Assembly (NCBI GenBank): GCA_014192625.1
Contig: BJHM01000010.1
Span: forward strand, 62,001-126,000
Reading direction: 5' to 3'
DNA: 64,000 nt
Source of the DNA: Planctomycetota bacterium
GTDB taxonomy: Bacteria; Planctomycetota; UBA1135; UBA2386
The position numbers and the translations under genes are program-made. The notes below the pieces were generated by a model. That model did no database searches. It saw only the letters and a list, made by a program, of their open reading frames with translations, and was not told where the DNA came from. This document shows, one piece after another, positions 8,414-16,071 of this stretch. Within the stretch, counting starts at the first letter, position 1. The number at the start of each line of letters is the position of its first letter.

Positions 8414-10072
8414 GTGAGTAGTCCAGCCAATTTGAGCCGCCTCTTGCTTGAGGGCGGAGTTCTCGATGCCGATCGGCTGAAAAAGGCCGAGGGTGCCGCC
8501 CAACAACGTGGGCAGACCTTGGAGCGCGCCATCGTGGCGCTGGGCTTGGCGGAGGAGAACGCTGTGTGGCGCTGCCTGGCAAAAGCCTACGGCCTCAAGT
8601 TTGTTGATCCGGCCAAGCTGCAGATCGCACCTGAGGCAGCCAAAAAACTGCCGATCGATCAAATCGAACAGAACGAAGCTCTGCCGGTGCTTTTGAAGGA
8701 TGGCGTGCTGTGGGTAGCTATCGATGACCCGCTAAAGACCTTCGTTGCTGACAACCTCGCATTCTTGGCCGGTTGCAGAGTGCAGTGTGCGCTGATGCCG
8801 CCAGCGGCACTGAAGGATCAGATTCGCAAACTGCGCGGTGGCGCAGTGCCGACCACGGGTGCGTTTGGCAAGGGTGGCAAGGGGGTGGCAGAGGACGGCG
8901 AGGATGCGCCGATCATCCGCTTGGTGCAGAAGACTCTCGATGAGGCGCTCGACCAGCGCGCGAGTGACGTGCACGTCGAGCCGTTCCATACCCGCCTCCG
9001 CATCCGCTATCGCATTGACGGCGTGTTGAAAGAAATCGCATCGCTCGATGCGGGACTTTTGGCGCCACTCACGTCGCGCCTGAAAATCATGGCTGGGCTC
9101 GATATCGCCGAGAAGCGTAAGCCGCAGGACGGCCGCATTTCGATCAAGTCGCGCGGCCGCGACATCGACGTGCGCACCTCGGTGCTGCCCGGTAGTCATG
9201 GCGAAACGATTGTGATGCGTCTGCTCGACAAAGAACGCGGCTTGATGAGCCTTGAAGCCCTTGGCTTTGATGGCGTCGACCGCGATCGCTTTGAACGGGT
9301 GATTGCGCGGCCAAATGGCATCGTTTTGGTCACGGGGCCGACCGGTTCGGGCAAGACCACGACGCTCTACGCAGCATTGCAGCAGCTGAATCGGCCGGAC
9401 GTGAAGATCATCACGGCTGAGGATCCGGTCGAGTTCAATCTGCGCGGCATCAATCAATGCCAAGTCAAAGCGCGCATCGGTCTCTCCTTCGCCCGCATCC
9501 TGCGCGCGATGTTGCGGCAGGCGCCCAATGTCATTCTGGTGGGTGAGATTCGCGATCGTGAGACGGCCGAGATTGCCGTGCAGGCCGCATTGACGGGGCA
9601 CTTGGTGTTTTCCACGCTGCACACCAATGACGCACCGTCGGCGATCACCCGCTTGTGCGACATGGGGGTGAAGCCGTTCTTGGTTGCGGCTTCGGTTCAG
9701 GCCGTGCTGGCGCAGCGGCTAGTTCGAGTCGTTTGCAAGGAATGTCGCGAGCCGATGGTGCCGTCCGATGTGGAGCTGCGTTCGATCGGCATTGATCCTG
9801 CCGGGATGCCCGCCAACACCACGATCTACCGAGCGGTCGGTTGCCAGAGTTGTGAGCACACGGGCTACCGAGGCCGCATTGGCATCTACGAAATGATGGC
9901 CATGGATGAAGGCCTGCGTGAGATGACCTTTCGCGGCGAGCCGATGGTGCGTCTGCGAGAATATGCGTTCCACTCGGCCGGCATGTCGACGCTATCGCAA
10001 GATGGCGCTCGCAAGGTGATGTCCGGGCGGACCACTATCCAAGAACTGTTGCGCGTGACGGCTGCGGTCTAG
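8414..10072 (+). CDS. pilB: Type IV pilus extension / type II secretion ATPase (GspE/PilB family), first copy
   Basis: A cytoplasmic hexameric motor that powers pilin polymerisation or pseudopilus assembly. An N-terminal MshEN/T2SSE_N domain (residues ~1-135) is followed by the ATPase: Walker A GPTGSGKTTTLYAALQQ near residue 308, Asp box ITAEDPVE, Walker B ILVGEIRDRETAEIA and a His box HLVFSTLHTNDAPSA. A tetracysteine zinc site (CKEC ... CQSC) lies before the C-terminus, as usual for PilB/GspE. It starts with GTG; 552 residues is normal. pilT follows 16 bases later and a second pilB after that. No platform protein (PilC) or pilin gene is adjacent, so assignment to pili rather than type II secretion rests on the neighbouring pilT. 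Confidence 0.93.
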   Translation: MSSPANLSRLLLEGGVLDADRLKKAEGAAQQRGQTLERAIVALGLAEENAVWRCLAKAYGLKFVDPAKLQIAPEAAKKLPIDQIEQNEALPVLLKDGVLWVAIDDPLKTFVADNLAFLAGCRVQCALMPPAALKDQIRKLRGGAVPTTGAFGKGGKGVAEDGEDAPIIRLVQKTLDEALDQRASDVHVEPFHTRLRIRYRIDGVLKEIASLDAGLLAPLTSRLKIMAGLDIAEKRKPQDGRISIKSRGRDIDVRTSVLPGSHGETIVMRLLDKERGLMSLEALGFDGVDRDRFERVIARPNGIVLVTGPTGSGKTTTLYAALQQLNRPDVKIITAEDPVEFNLRGINQCQVKARIGLSFARILRAMLRQAPNVILVGEIRDRETAEIAVQAALTGHLVFSTLHTNDAPSAITRLCDMGVKPFLVAASVQAVLAQRLVRVVCKECREPMVPSDVELRSIGIDPAGMPANTTIYRAVGCQSCEHTGYRGRIGIYEMMAMDEGLREMTFRGEPMVRLREYAFHSAGMSTLSQDGARKVMSGRTTIQELLRVTAAV

Positions 10073-10088
10073 ACCAAGAGCAAATCCG

Positions 10089-11153
10089 ATGGACATTTTC
10101 GCGTTGATGGATCTGACCTTTGAAAAAGGCGCTTCCGATTTGCACATCAGTGTAGGTCGCAAGCCAGTGCTAAGGCTTGGCGGTGGTCTGCACGAGTTCG
10201 GCGATGCCGTTCTGCAAGCAGCGGACACCGAGGCGCTTGCCAAAGCGGTCACTCCGCAGCGCAACTGGGACGAGGTGCTGCGCGTCGGCACGACGGACTT
10301 CGGTTACGCGCACAAGGATAAGTGCCGCTTCCGAGTCAGCGTGCTCACCCAGAAAGGGATGCGCGGCGTGATCATGCGCCAGATCCCAAAAAAGCTGCTC
10401 TCGTTTGATCAGATTGGCCTGCCCGATGCGGTGCGAGAATTACTCAACCTGCATCGCGGGTTGATCCTCGTCACTGGCCCAACTGGTTCGGGCAAGACGA
10501 CGACGCTGGCGACGATGATCGACTGGGTAAATCTCAACCGCGATGTGCACATCGTCACGATCGAAGACCCCATCGAATACTACCATTCCCATCGCAAATC
10601 ACAGGTCACACAACGCGAGGTAGGCACCGACGTGCCAACGTTTGCGGAGGCAATGCGCCGTGTGTTGCGTCAGGACCCGGATGTGATCTTGCTTGGTGAA
10701 ATGCGCGATCTGGAGACCACCTCGGCGGCGATTACCGCCGCGGAGACAGGTCACCTGGTGTTTGGCACCCTGCATACGACTGGTGCTGCGCGCACTGTCG
10801 ATCGCATCATTGATCAATATCCCAAAGAGCAGCAAGAGCAGATCCGTTCGCAGTTGTCGCTCTCGTTGGTCGCGGTCGTTTCACAGATTCTCATTCCTGC
10901 AGCTGGTGGTGGGCGTTGTGCCGCATTTGAGATCATGCTGAACAATCCGGCGATCGAGAACCACATCCGCAAGTGCGAGACGTTCAAGATCCCATCGGTG
11001 ATTCAGACGAGTCGCCGACAGGGCATGGTGCTGATGGACGACTCCCTGCTCGATCTGTTTCGTGGTGGCCGGATTGATAAGGAGGTCGCACTTGAGCGGG
11101 CCTTTGATCGCAAGGCCTTTGCGGCACGGCTTGGCATGGGCGGAGCGGAGTAA
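10089..11153 (+). CDS. pilT: Type IV pilus retraction ATPase PilT
   Basis: Powers pilus disassembly and twitching. The 354-residue protein lacks the long MshEN N-terminus and the zinc tetracysteine of PilB but has the PilT order: N-terminal PAS-like domain (SDLHISVGRKPVLRLGG), Walker A GPTGSGKTTTLATM, Asp box VTIEDPIEYYH, Walker B ILLGEMRDLET and His box HLVFGTLHTTGAARTVDRI. The sequence RMIDQ-type segment 'IIDQYPKEQQEQIRSQLS' is typical of PilT and PilU. It sits between two pilB-type genes, 16 bases after the first and 3 bases before the second, so all three are probably one transcript. Confidence 0.93.
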   Translation: MDIFALMDLTFEKGASDLHISVGRKPVLRLGGGLHEFGDAVLQAADTEALAKAVTPQRNWDEVLRVGTTDFGYAHKDKCRFRVSVLTQKGMRGVIMRQIPKKLLSFDQIGLPDAVRELLNLHRGLILVTGPTGSGKTTTLATMIDWVNLNRDVHIVTIEDPIEYYHSHRKSQVTQREVGTDVPTFAEAMRRVLRQDPDVILLGEMRDLETTSAAITAAETGHLVFGTLHTTGAARTVDRIIDQYPKEQQEQIRSQLSLSLVAVVSQILIPAAGGGRCAAFEIMLNNPAIENHIRKCETFKIPSVIQTSRRQGMVLMDDSLLDLFRGGRIDKEVALERAFDRKAFAARLGMGGAE

Positions 11154-11156
11154 CAG

Positions 11157-12848
11157 ATGGCGGCGCGTCGAATGCTGGGCCAGATCCTGAAGGAGCAAGG
11201 CGCTATTCACGAGGGCATGATCCAGGAAGCGTTGCAGGTGCAACGCGACCGCGGTGGTCGCATCGGCGAGGTGCTGCTGCAACTTGGCCATATCCAACAC
11301 GGCGATCTAGCGCGCGCGCTGGCGGCGCAGGCCGGCCTTGAATTTTGGGACCTGGAGAAAAATCAACCGAGTCAGGAGGCCGTTGCCAAGGTCGACCTCG
11401 CCACAGCGCGAGCGTTTGGTGTTTTGCCAGTGCGCCTCACTGGCAAGAAGCTCGTGGTGGTGCTCGCCGACCCAGTGCATGCGTCGATGTTGCAAGACTT
11501 GGCCTTCACGACCGGCTGCGAGATTGAAGGTGCGATCGCGGATGAAGCGCTGATTCAAAGCGGGCTCGACAAGTTTTATCGCGAGGACGCGGTAGCTGCG
11601 AAGGACCGGATGAGCGCGCTCGTTGCAGATCTATCGCAACAGGGCACCAAGATCGATCTGGAGGACAAGGCGGCGATGGCCGCAGCGGCCCCAGTCGTAA
11701 AGCTACTCAACTACATCCTCTACCAGGCGATCCGCGACAAGGCATCGGACATCCATCTGGAGCCGTTCGAGAATGACTTCAAGATTCGCTACCGCGTCGA
11801 TGGCGCGTTGTTCGAACTCGAGGCACCACCGCCGCACTTGGCCGAGGCGCTGATTGCGCGTGTGAAGGTGATGGCGGATCTCGACATCGCCGAGACGCGG
11901 TTGCCGCAGGATGGTCGCATCGAGTTGACCGTGGGTGGTCGATCCATTGACCTGCGTATTTCGACGCTTCCGACGATGTTTGGCGAGTCGACCGTGCTGC
12001 GCGTGCTCGACCGCTCGGTCGTGTCCCTTGATCTGGAAAATCTTGGCATCGACGCTGGCGCCAAGGCGCAGTTGCGCAAGTTTATCGATCTCCCGCACGG
12101 CATCGTGCTGGTGACAGGGCCGACCGGTTCGGGCAAGACGACCACGCTCTACGCGATGCTCAATGAGGCCAACCGCGAAGACGTGAAGATCATCACGGTC
12201 GAAGATCCGGTCGAATACGATCTTGAAGGCATCGTGCAGATTCCGGTGCACGAAGACATCGAGGTCACCTACAGCAAGGTGCTGCGGACAATTTTGCGGC
12301 AGGATCCGGATGTGATCCTGGTTGGTGAAATCCGCGATCAGGAGACTGCGCAGACTGCGATTGAGGCCAGCCTGACGGGGCACTTGGTGTTTTCCACGCT
12401 GCACACCAATGATGCGCCGTCGGCGATTACGCGCCTCGTCGACATTGGCATCGAGCCGTTTTTGTTGACGGCCACCTTGCAAGGCATTCTGGCGCAGCGC
12501 CTAGTGCGTCGCGTTTGCGTTGGCTGCAAGGAGTTCTACGAGCCATCCGACGAGGTGCTACGGCGACTCGGACTGGATGCGGCGCAGGTTGCCGGCAAGA
12601 AATTTGCGCGCGGCAAGGGCTGCAATGTCTGCAACTTCACCGGCCATAAAGGTCGTATGGCGATCCACGAGATCTTGGTGGTCGACGACCGAATACGCGA
12701 GCTGATGCTCAGTAGCGCAAGCACTTCGGCGCTCGCTGCGGCAGCTTTGGAGGCGGGAATGGAGCCGCTGCGAGCCTCTGGTTTGCGGGCGGTTTTTGAG
12801 GGCACAACCTCGGTAGAGGAATTGCTCCGCGAAGCCGGATTTGGTTGA
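11157..12848 (+). CDS. pilB: Type IV pilus / type II secretion ATPase (GspE/PilB family), second copy
   Basis: A second assembly-type ATPase only three bases after pilT. N-terminal MshEN domain (residues ~1-150, with the LGQILKEQGAIHEGMIQEAL repeat), then Walker A GPTGSGKTTTLYAML near residue 322, Asp box ITVEDPVEYDLEG, Walker B ILVGEIRDQETAQTA, His box HLVFSTLHTNDAPSA and the zinc tetracysteine (CVGC ... CNVC). It is clearly paralogous to the copy at 8414 but well diverged outside the core, so it is unlikely to be a recent duplication. One copy may serve type IV pili and the other a type II secretion-like machine; the sequence alone does not say which. Confidence 0.92.
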   Translation: MAARRMLGQILKEQGAIHEGMIQEALQVQRDRGGRIGEVLLQLGHIQHGDLARALAAQAGLEFWDLEKNQPSQEAVAKVDLATARAFGVLPVRLTGKKLVVVLADPVHASMLQDLAFTTGCEIEGAIADEALIQSGLDKFYREDAVAAKDRMSALVADLSQQGTKIDLEDKAAMAAAAPVVKLLNYILYQAIRDKASDIHLEPFENDFKIRYRVDGALFELEAPPPHLAEALIARVKVMADLDIAETRLPQDGRIELTVGGRSIDLRISTLPTMFGESTVLRVLDRSVVSLDLENLGIDAGAKAQLRKFIDLPHGIVLVTGPTGSGKTTTLYAMLNEANREDVKIITVEDPVEYDLEGIVQIPVHEDIEVTYSKVLRTILRQDPDVILVGEIRDQETAQTAIEASLTGHLVFSTLHTNDAPSAITRLVDIGIEPFLLTATLQGILAQRLVRRVCVGCKEFYEPSDEVLRRLGLDAAQVAGKKFARGKGCNVCNFTGHKGRMAIHEILVVDDRIRELMLSSASTSALAAAALEAGMEPLRASGLRAVFEGTTSVEELLREAGFG

Positions 12849-12874
12849 TCTGAAAATGAGTCCTGACGGGGCGT

Positions 12875-12903
12875 TTGCAATGCACCGCGCCCCTCGGTAG
12901 ATT
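12875..12903 (+). promoter_or_regulatory. Sigma70-type promoter for rpmH
   Basis: TTGCAA (12875-12880), 17-base spacer, TAGATT (12898-12903). The predicted start point near 12910 is only a few bases before the ATG at 12914, so the mRNA would be close to leaderless; there is no Shine-Dalgarno sequence in the short gap. Confidence 0.55.
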
Positions 12904-12913
12904 CCCCGCCCTC

Positions 12914-13048
12914 ATGAAAGTCCGTGTCCGTCGTTCTAGTCTGAAGCGCAAGAAGAAGGTTGGCTTCCGTACCCGCAGCAAAACTCGCGGTGGCCGCAAG
13001 GTCATCAAGCGCAAGATCCGCCGCGCTGGCAAGTTCCGCGTTGGGTAA
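12914..13048 (+). CDS. rpmH: 50S ribosomal protein bL34
   Basis: A 44-residue, extremely basic protein that opens MKVRVRRSSLKRKKKVGF and ends RRAGKFRVG. The order S-x-LKRxxxxGFRxRxxTxxGRKVxxxRRxxGRxxLxV of bL34 is recognisable, with the conserved GF, R and GGRKV core. It is a small structural protein of the large ribosomal subunit. Usually rpmH is followed by rnpA and yidC and lies near dnaA; here it follows pilB and is followed by tandem repeats, with no RNase P protein gene recognisable. The gene is below common length cut-offs and easily missed by gene finders. Confidence 0.92.
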   Translation: MKVRVRRSSLKRKKKVGFRTRSKTRGGRKVIKRKIRRAGKFRVG

Positions 13049-13052
13049 ACCA

Positions 13053-13108
13053 GTCCTGCTGGGTTAGTCCTGCTGGGTTAGTCCTGCTGGGTTAGTCCTG
13101 CTGGGTTA
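13053..13108 (+). repeat. 14-bp tandem array A (four perfect copies), downstream of rpmH
   Basis: Four identical copies of GTCCTGCTGGGTTA stand end to end, starting four bases after the rpmH stop. Decayed copies with the same spacing (e.g. ccttctgttgggca and ccttctgctggcat at 13119-13146) follow. It belongs with arrays at 32247 and 44227 by equal period, a shared GCTGKGY core and position in a convergent gap. Confidence 0.9.
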
Positions 13109-13833
13109 CTCCTGCCCGCCTTCTGTTGGGCACCTTCTGCTGGCATGACTTGCTTTGCAGATCCCACTTCAGAAGTGTTTTGCTAGCCACTTCTCTGTGA
13201 CGTGCTGGCACAGCTTGTGCCAAGGCTTTTGGTTGGGGTTTTGCCCCGAATGTCGCTCCGTGGCTACGGCCGGGTCACGGTTCTGCCAACGATCCCCCGC
13301 CAACCGCGAAGGCCGCGCCAACCGCGAAGACCCCGCCAGCCGCGAAGACCGCGCCAACCGCGAAGACCCTGCCAGCCGCGAAGACCCCGCCAACCGCGAA
13401 GACCCCGCCAGCCGCGAAGGCCGCGCCAACCGCGAAGGTCGCGCCAACCGCGAAGACCCCGCCAGCCGCGAAGGCCCTGCCAGCCGCGAAGGCCCCGCGA
13501 ACATCAAAGACCGCGCCGTTTTGCTGCGCGAGGGGCTTTTGGGCGCAACCAGCGCAACCATGTTCTTGACCGGGATTCTACTGCCATCGCTTGGTGGCGA
13601 TTTGAGCAATGACGTTTTGCAGTTCGGTCAAAGCCCGGGCATTCGTTGGCGCGTCGTCACGGATCGCCGCCGTTACGAGTGAAGTTTGCGCGCCCGTTGC
13701 GCATTGATTGCAACGCGCATTGCGCCGTCGAGCAACCGGCTTCCGCAGTGCTGCTTCGGCAACACGCCACCTTGGTAGAGTTGCGCGTCCGCAAAAAAAT
13801 CTGCGCGGCGCAACTGCGATCAAGTTGTGGCGG
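13109..13833. other. Gene-poor convergent gap with repeats; no supported gene
   Basis: About 725 bases between array A and the end of the minus-strand STAS gene. It holds decayed 14-bp units to about 13146 and the 18-bp array at 13302-13517. The array is open in several frames on both strands: plus 13155-13682 (repeated NRED-P-A/S), plus 13202-13612 (Pro-Arg repeats), minus 13609-13169 (Ser-Arg-Leu-Ala repeats). None has a convincing start, and the differences between units do not favour synonymous positions in any frame. A short minus ORF (13823-13578) follows the STAS gene by 10 bases but resembles nothing I know. I see no rnpA, tRNA or hairpin terminator. Confidence 0.5.
13302..13517. repeat. 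18-bp tandem array, 12 units
   Basis: Twelve consecutive 18-base units with consensus ARCCGCGAAGRCCCCGCC; the last (13500-13517) is degenerate. Variation is confined to a few positions (A/G at unit position 2, A/G at 11, C/T at 12, C/G/T near 14). The multiple-of-three length keeps reading frames open through the array. There are no unique spacers, so this is not CRISPR. Confidence 0.9.
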
Positions 13834-14589
13834 TCAGCTTGGCAGTTGGCGCTTTAGGAACGCCATGTCATCCGCAAACTGCGTCAGTGCAGCGCGGTCG
13901 CTTTCTGTGATTCCTGTGATCAGCACGGTTACGCGCACGGCGCCATCGTCAATGGCTTCGGTAGCGGAGACCTTGCCAACGATGTCGAAGAAGCTCTTCT
14001 TGATCATCTTCACTTGAAACTTCAGCCGGACTTCGCCGTCCTTGAAGAACAGCTGGCGTGCCATTTCGCTGCTGATGCCGCCCTTGGTGCCGTTCCAAGT
14101 GAACTGCACTTTGTAGCCGTCCGCGTTGGCCATTTTGCCCAGCAGAGCAGTGCGGCCGCCGAGCATCTTGTTGCGAATGTCGTCGGGGAAGTGGATCAGC
14201 ACCTTTTCGCTGTCCACCGGTGCCTCGCCAGCGAGCTCGCGCTGGTTGAGCCGCTTGATGATCGACTTCTGTGCTTCTTGATCGGTCTCAAACATCGACA
14301 CCAGCTTGTCGATGCCGACTTTGCGCATCACATCGCGGACGAAGTTGGATGGTCGAGCAATCACCAGTTCGCCGTTCTCGGCTCGGCAACGCTTGTGCAC
14401 CTTGATGATCGCGCCGATGGCGGTTGAATTGATGAAGGTGACCTTGGACATGTCCAAGATCAGGTGGCTCATCCCGCGCTCGATCAGGTCTTCGACTTCC
14501 TGTTGCAAGGCAGGACAATAAAAAGTGTCGAACTCACCCTTTAGGGTCAGGCTGGCAAATTCGTCGTGAAAGCTTTTGTCGATCTGCAT
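13834..14589 (-). CDS. STAS-domain protein (anti-sigma-factor antagonist type) with C-terminal extension
   Basis: The start at the ATG ending at 14589 gives MQIDKSFHDEF, the normal opening of a STAS domain; the longer in-frame start adds 41 unlikely residues. Residues ~1-105 form the STAS fold with the phosphorylatable-serine loop MSKVTFINSTAIGAI (the serine after N is the usual phosphosite). An extra domain of ~120 residues follows (FNG-like strands, RLKFQVKMI, VGKVSATEAI, VTVLITGI then a helix); its order recalls PilZ-like beta barrels, but this is uncertain. It is divergent from a GAF-PP2C phosphatase gene 92 bases away, which fits a partner-switching pair in which the phosphatase dephosphorylates the antagonist. 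No RsbW-type kinase is nearby. Confidence 0.85.
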   Translation of the reverse strand: MQIDKSFHDEFASLTLKGEFDTFYCPALQQEVEDLIERGMSHLILDMSKVTFINSTAIGAIIKVHKRCRAENGELVIARPSNFVRDVMRKVGIDKLVSMFETDQEAQKSIIKRLNQRELAGEAPVDSEKVLIHFPDDIRNKMLGGRTALLGKMANADGYKVQFTWNGTKGGISSEMARQLFFKDGEVRLKFQVKMIKKSFFDIVGKVSATEAIDDGAVRVTVLITGITESDRAALTQFADDMAFLKRQLPS

Positions 14590-14681
14590 GGGCGGTTGGT
14601 TTTTGGAGCAGCGGAGTGCCGAGGCGAAGATATTGGCGTGCTCTGTAACGGCAATCAATGCGCTAGAGTCTACAGAATCGT

Positions 14682-16061
14682 ATGAAAGGATTTTTCTTCT
14701 GGAAGCAGCCAAAGCAGGCGGCCCCCATACCGCGAGTGACCTCTGCTGCTACCGGTGCGGCAAAGTCAACTGCCAACAGTTCGACGATCCTCACTGGCGA
14801 TGCGCGTGAGGACTCGCGTTCGCTGCAGATCCTGCTCGACACGATTACAGAAGTGACCGCCAATGTCGATTTCGACGCGGTCTTAAACAGCATCGTTGCG
14901 CGGTCCCTTCAGGTTACGCGGGCCGAACGGGCCTTCCTGTTTCTTGGTGACTCGGCGGACTCCCTGGTGGTTCGTGTATCCCAGGATCGTGAGGGACCGG
15001 CGACCGGCAAGGATCCGGTCTTTAGCAAGAGTGTCGTGCGGCGCTGCCTTGACGAGAGTTTGCCGCAGCGCAGCGTTGTGCAGTCGGATCAGGCAGCACT
15101 AGAACTCGGCCAGTCGGTCTATGACCTCAAGCTGCGGGCTGTTATGTGCGCGCCGCTGATTGCGCGCAACCGGACGGTGGGTGTCATCTATGTCGACTCG
15201 CGTGCGCAGCGGCGGGAGTTTAGTGAGCGCGACCTAGCATTGTTTGGCGCGATCTCTGCGCAACTTGCGATCAGTATCGAGAACGCTCGCCTCCATGCAG
15301 ATTCGCTCGCCATGGTGCGACTGGAAAAGGACGTCGAAATCGCGCGTCGCATCCAGCAGCACTTGCTGCCGGCGGTGCCCAGTGCGCATCCAGGTGTCAG
15401 CCTGTCGCTGCGCTACGTTGCGGCGGATACCGCCAGTGGCGATACCTACGATTTTGTGCCGCTCAGTGACGGTCGCATCGCCGTGATGATCGGCGATGTC
15501 ACTGGTCACGGCGTTGGCGCTGCATTGCTGACGCACGCGGCGCAAGCTGCGTTGCGCAGCTACCTGGAGTTGCTCGACGATCTCAGCCAAGTGGTGACGC
15601 GGCTCAACAGTCGCTTGGTCGCGTCGGTCGAAACCGGCATCTTCATGTCGTTGCTGCTTTGCATCATCGACCCGAAGCGGCGGACTTTGCAGTATGTGAA
15701 TGCTGGCCACCCTGCATTGCTGCACTGTGGTCGCCACGGTGTGCGAGAGTTGGAAAAGACCGGCATGGTGCTTGGGGTGGTGGGCAATCAGCAATACCAA
15801 GTAAGCAAGGAGGTAACCCTCGAACCTGGCGACTTACTGTTTTTGCACACGGACGGCGTCGACGAGGCCATGTCGCCCGCACGCGAAGTCTATGGCGAAG
15901 AACGTCTGCACAAGCGACTGACGCAGCTGTGGTCTGAGTCGGCTGAAGGGGTGCTTGCCGGCCTTGAAGACTCGTTGCGCCAGCACACCAACTCGGTCTT
16001 TGGTGACGATTTCACGATGATCGCCGTGAAGCTCGCAAGTATCAGTCCCTGCCCCACGTAA
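14682..16061 (+). CDS. GAF-domain PP2C phosphatase (RsbU/SpoIIE family)
   Basis: A soluble signalling phosphatase. A variable N-terminus is followed by a GAF domain (residues ~45-205; LDTITEVTANVDFDAVLNSIV to LAISIENARLH), a linker helix (KDVEIARRIQQHLLP, the classic RsbU linker) and a PP2C/SpoIIE catalytic domain (~225-455). Metal-binding aspartates are visible in SGDTYDF, IGDVTGHGVGAALL, HTDGVDEA and GDDFTMIA. The normal 'GGD.YD' is SGDTYD here, which keeps the aspartate. The expected substrate is a phosphorylated STAS antagonist, and one is encoded divergently. It is followed 10 bases later by a membrane TPR-like gene, so they may share a transcript. Confidence 0.93.
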   Translation: MKGFFFWKQPKQAAPIPRVTSAATGAAKSTANSSTILTGDAREDSRSLQILLDTITEVTANVDFDAVLNSIVARSLQVTRAERAFLFLGDSADSLVVRVSQDREGPATGKDPVFSKSVVRRCLDESLPQRSVVQSDQAALELGQSVYDLKLRAVMCAPLIARNRTVGVIYVDSRAQRREFSERDLALFGAISAQLAISIENARLHADSLAMVRLEKDVEIARRIQQHLLPAVPSAHPGVSLSLRYVAADTASGDTYDFVPLSDGRIAVMIGDVTGHGVGAALLTHAAQAALRSYLELLDDLSQVVTRLNSRLVASVETGIFMSLLLCIIDPKRRTLQYVNAGHPALLHCGRHGVRELEKTGMVLGVVGNQQYQVSKEVTLEPGDLLFLHTDGVDEAMSPAREVYGEERLHKRLTQLWSESAEGVLAGLEDSLRQHTNSVFGDDFTMIAVKLASISPCPT

Positions 16062-16071
16062 TTGGTGTTGC

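Noticed and set aside
11703-12482. 259-residue minus-strand ORF
   Set aside because: Antisense of the second pilB, whose motifs are complete; shadow ORF. The same applies to 8732-9622 in the first pilB.
13302-13517. CRISPR-like array
   Set aside because: Units are directly adjacent with no unique spacers, and there are no cas genes; it is a simple tandem repeat.
13578-13823. 81-residue minus-strand ORF following the STAS gene as possible RnpA
   Set aside because: It lacks the RNR-type basic motif of RNase P protein and is on the wrong strand for rpmH-rnpA.
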